NCBI GenBank assembly: GCA_025769875.1
Contig: JAGFNK010000927.1
Location: 1-18,271 of the forward strand
Length of the DNA stretch: 18,271 nucleotides
Source of the DNA: Russula earlei
Taxonomy: Eukaryota; Basidiomycota; Agaricomycetes; Russulales; Russulaceae
Reading direction: 5' to 3'
Shown here: positions 16,631 to 18,271 of the stretch, one piece after another
Layout: the number at the start of each line of letters is the position of its first letter
Position numbering within the stretch: position 1 is the stretch's first letter
Made by a program: the position numbers and the translations under genes
Notes under the pieces: model-generated
Seen by the model: only the letters and a program-made list of their open reading frames with translations
Database searches by the model: none
Told to the model about the DNA's origin: nothing

Positions 16631-16917
16631 TTTGTGATACTCTCATCCTCCTGGGTACTCCCCTGCGACCGCTCAGTTTAAAGTCTACTCTCGTCTTCAA
16701 GGTACTCTTCAACGACCGCCTTGTTTAAAGCCCCTCGCTACACTGGCATCTAGCCTTCGTCTTTGTCTCTTGCAACACCTACCAGTCCCCATCTGGTACC
16801 TCCTCGTCGTTTGGCTCATCCTCCTGTTCAACGCCGCCTTCGCCGCGTACCATCTGTTCCGACCCTTGCCCACCTGCTCCTGAGTCCTTAGTGATCAGCA
16901 GTACGTGTCTTGACATC

Positions 16918-16927
16918 TGGACAGTCT
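16918..16927 (+). other. Primer-binding site, self-complementary type (D2)
   Basis: TGGACAGTCT, two bases after the LTR end. The position and TGG start are canonical, and the pairing partner is within the element's own R region. Confidence 0.7.
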
Positions 16928-16961
16928 CTCATCATTCTTGTATTGACCAGCCAACGCTCAA

Positions 16962-17885
16962 GTGTCTACTCCCAACTCCCCCACTCTTGTCAATACCTCC
17001 CTGCGTCTCCCTTCTCCTCTCCAGCCCACTCCACGCACCGCCCTTCGCATCCTCACTGAAGACATCGACCCGGTCGACACATCCTCACCCCTCAGCCTCT
17101 TGTACTCCCCAACAGCTCCCCCATCGTCTCCTACCACTGCCCAGCCTATCCCAGACAACTTTGTCCCTGTCGGCACTCCCCCTCCAGCGCAGAACGAGCA
17201 ACAGCAAGCGGACCGTCCTCCCTTACCTGAAGGCTTCCTTGACCGTCCCCCCTGCATAGTATTTCACTTCCATCCGCACCAGTACTTCGTCCTCCCTACC
17301 ACCAATCGTCGCCAGGAGCAGTGGCGTCCCCTCCACGACTTGAATCATCAAGACTACCTTGGACGCATCCCTACCTCAGACCAGTTAGCTCGTCGCGCAT
17401 TCACAGACACCTTCACCACCGCCTTTCATGCACGCATCGTCCACACTTTTGCGGTAGAACCCTCCAACACTGCCCTTGCCACCCAGTACAATCTCACCCC
17501 CTTCGGCATCTGCTCCAACGTCGGGATATACGCCCTGGACGCTGACTTTCCCCTTGGACGCATCGCATACATTTTTAACACCTCGTTATTTAGGAAACTA
17601 CTTACCTTGCCTGCTATCTACCGCCCTGCTTACGAGGGCTCGTTTTGTTTATCTATCGTACACGACTTCTTGGACGGACGTCTTGCTTTTGCATATGGCT
17701 ACTTACACTTTGAGGAGAACAGTAACCGCGTGTCCCTACGTCACTATTCGACTTATACAGTCGATACCATCCGCTTTAACCCCCAGCTACTTCGCTTCTG
17801 CTTTATGCCTCGTATTCCCCTTAACCCTCTCAAAATAATTGAGAGGTACCAGCTCGAAACTATAGATCTTGCGCACAGTTCTTAA
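16962..17885 (+). CDS. Retrotransposon ORF1, intact, function unknown
   Basis: A 307-codon ORF, the first ATG-started long frame after the LTR, 34 bases past the primer-binding site. Residues 1 to about 100 are Pro/Ser/Thr-rich (PSPLQPTPRTA, SPTAPPSSPTT) and likely disordered. Residues about 100-307 look folded, with many Phe, Tyr and Arg (FHPHQYFVLPTTNRRQEQW, YLGRIPTSDQLARRAF, RIPLNPLKIIERYQLETIDL). I see no nucleic-acid-binding finger, protease or membrane motif, and I do not recognise the family. Its place is where gag would be expected, yet a separate capsid-zinc knuckle gag exists further on in D1. Residue differences from D1 (such as R/H, P/L, T/M, E/K, G/S) are all explained by C-to-T or G-to-A change. 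ORF2 follows in the same frame after two TAA stops. Confidence 0.75.
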   Translation: MSTPNSPTLVNTSLRLPSPLQPTPRTALRILTEDIDPVDTSSPLSLLYSPTAPPSSPTTAQPIPDNFVPVGTPPPAQNEQQQADRPPLPEGFLDRPPCIVFHFHPHQYFVLPTTNRRQEQWRPLHDLNHQDYLGRIPTSDQLARRAFTDTFTTAFHARIVHTFAVEPSNTALATQYNLTPFGICSNVGIYALDADFPLGRIAYIFNTSLFRKLLTLPAIYRPAYEGSFCLSIVHDFLDGRLAFAYGYLHFEENSNRVSLRHYSTYTVDTIRFNPQLLRFCFMPRIPLNPLKIIERYQLETIDLAHSS

Positions 17886-17957
17886 AACGTAAGAACCACC
17901 CTTGTAACGCTTCAATAAAGATCGAATAAAGATCCTTTTCTTGTTTTAACTAAAGTG
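17886..17957 (+). other. ORF1-ORF2 junction with AATAAA repeats
   Basis: After the stop at 17883-17885 come a weak hairpin, GTAAGA at 17889, a second in-frame TAA at 17916-17918, and two AATAAAGATC repeats (17914 and 17925 onward). ORF2 has no ATG here. How ORF2 is translated is not apparent. Confidence 0.4.
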
Positions 17958-18271
17958 CCACGAGAATACGCCTTAGAAGAAGACGAAGAAGAAGACGCTA
18001 TCACTCGACACGCCTTAAACCTAAATCATTATCGAACCTGGACCTCCGTCGCGTTCCCTGTCACCACTTTAACCAACTTACACGACATACCAGAGGTTGA
18101 ACCACCTCACGAGGACTTCCCCCACCTTATTGTTAAAGAGTTCCTTGGAGTCTTACCTTTTGGACAACTCTTAAGCCATGATGAACATGCACTATACCTT
18201 GAAACCATTAGTCGACTTCTACCACCAGCGCGACAACAACTATTATATTGGCACCTTGCTCAAGCAAAGAA
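17919..18271 (+). CDS. Retrotransposon ORF2, N-terminal part
   Basis: An open frame from the TAA at 17916-17918 to the window edge, same frame as ORF1, with no ATG in view. Conserved coding begins by about 17955 (PREYALEEDEEEDA), an acidic start followed by LNLNHYRTWTSVAFPVTTL and LLPPARQQLLYWHLAQAK. D1 has one extra base near 4805 that shifts this frame; D2 does not, so D2 shows the ancestral reading. Gag-type roles, a spliced extension of ORF1, or an accessory protein are all possible. No family recognised. Confidence 0.6.

Larger units (their letters stand above)
16088..16915 (+). repeat. 5' LTR of gypsy copy D2
   Basis: 828 bp, TGTTACGAACC to GTGTCTTGACA. Presumed U3 is about 533 bases, with R plus U5 about 295. 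The match to the D1 LTR is close, with scattered C/T and G/A differences. Confidence 0.88.
16088..18271 (+). mobile_element. Ty3/gypsy-type retrotransposon, copy D2 (5' part)
   Basis: Starts TGTTACGAACC directly after hAT exon sequence; AAAAG (16083-16087) may be the target duplication. It contains the LTR, the primer-binding site, intact ORF1 and the start of ORF2, then runs off the window. It is the inverted counterpart of D1 (6935 down to 4749). Net length difference is 3 bases: D1 has one extra base in the LTR, two in ORF1 and one in ORF2, and D2 has one extra just after the ORF1 stop. Confidence 0.92.

Noticed and set aside
16958..17257. Antisense ORF opposite ORF1
   Set aside because: It is the complement of the Pro/Ser-rich part, which yields Gly/Arg-rich open frames by composition alone.
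1..18271. CRISPR array, rRNA, tRNA or bacterial operon features
   Set aside because: No regularly spaced repeats with unique spacers, no rRNA or tRNA signature, and the content is eukaryotic retroelements. The evenly spaced 63-bp units are a minisatellite without spacers.

Overview
This window looks like a transposon graveyard from a fungal, most likely basidiomycete, chromosome. The reasons are Ty3/gypsy, Ty1/copia and hAT-type sequences of fungal style, a 62-base GT-AG intron, CpG decay that differs between copies, and no recognisable host gene. I cannot name the species. Nearly every coding-like stretch belongs to a mobile element, and most are broken by frameshifts or by later insertions.

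Layout, left to right. (1) 1-6935, minus strand: the 5' part of a gypsy-type retrotransposon (copy D1). Read leftward it has an 829-bp LTR, a primer-binding site, two unidentified ORFs (ORF1, ORF2), gag with a zinc knuckle and DSG protease, then reverse transcriptase/RNase H running off the edge. (2) 6936-8738, plus: the 3' part of a copia element (RT C-terminal half, RNase H, polypurine tract, 3' LTR), cut at its left side by D1. (3) 8739-10110: decayed copia gag (minus), split by solo LTR A (8972-9930) with a perfect CCCAG target duplication. (4) 10111-11585: hairpin-rich anonymous DNA holding another probable solo LTR (10741-11327). (5) 11586-12547: solo LTR B (minus), abutting a second, CpG-poor copia relic (12548-13819, minus) whose 5' LTR is fused almost directly to RT. 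(6) 13820-14322: anonymous DNA with a 63-bp minisatellite. (7) 14323-16087: the left end of a probable hAT transposon. Its first exon is split by solo LTR C (14750-15711) and its second exon by the next element. (8) 16088-18271, plus: a second copy (D2) of the gypsy element, in inverted orientation to D1, with an intact ORF1.

The most interesting system is the D gypsy family. Its primer-binding site (TGGACAGTCT, two bases after the LTR) is a perfect 10-base reverse complement of AGACTGTCCA, which lies 32 bases downstream of the LTR TATA box, where transcription should begin. This is the arrangement of self-primed Tf1/sushi-type elements, in which the 5' end of the RNA folds back and primes reverse transcription. 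Solo LTR family S (A, B, C) carries the same motif at the same place. The D family also has about 2.5 kb of unidentified ORF1/ORF2 sequence between the LTR and gag, where gypsy elements normally have only a short leader.

Suggested order of events: copia and hAT insertions came first, the S-family and D-family LTR elements then landed in them, S elements collapsed to solo LTRs, and CpG decay followed. CpG retention ranks the S copies C (youngest), B, A (oldest). D1 and D2 are close copies arranged head to head, giving arms of about 2.2 kb around a 9.15-kb centre.
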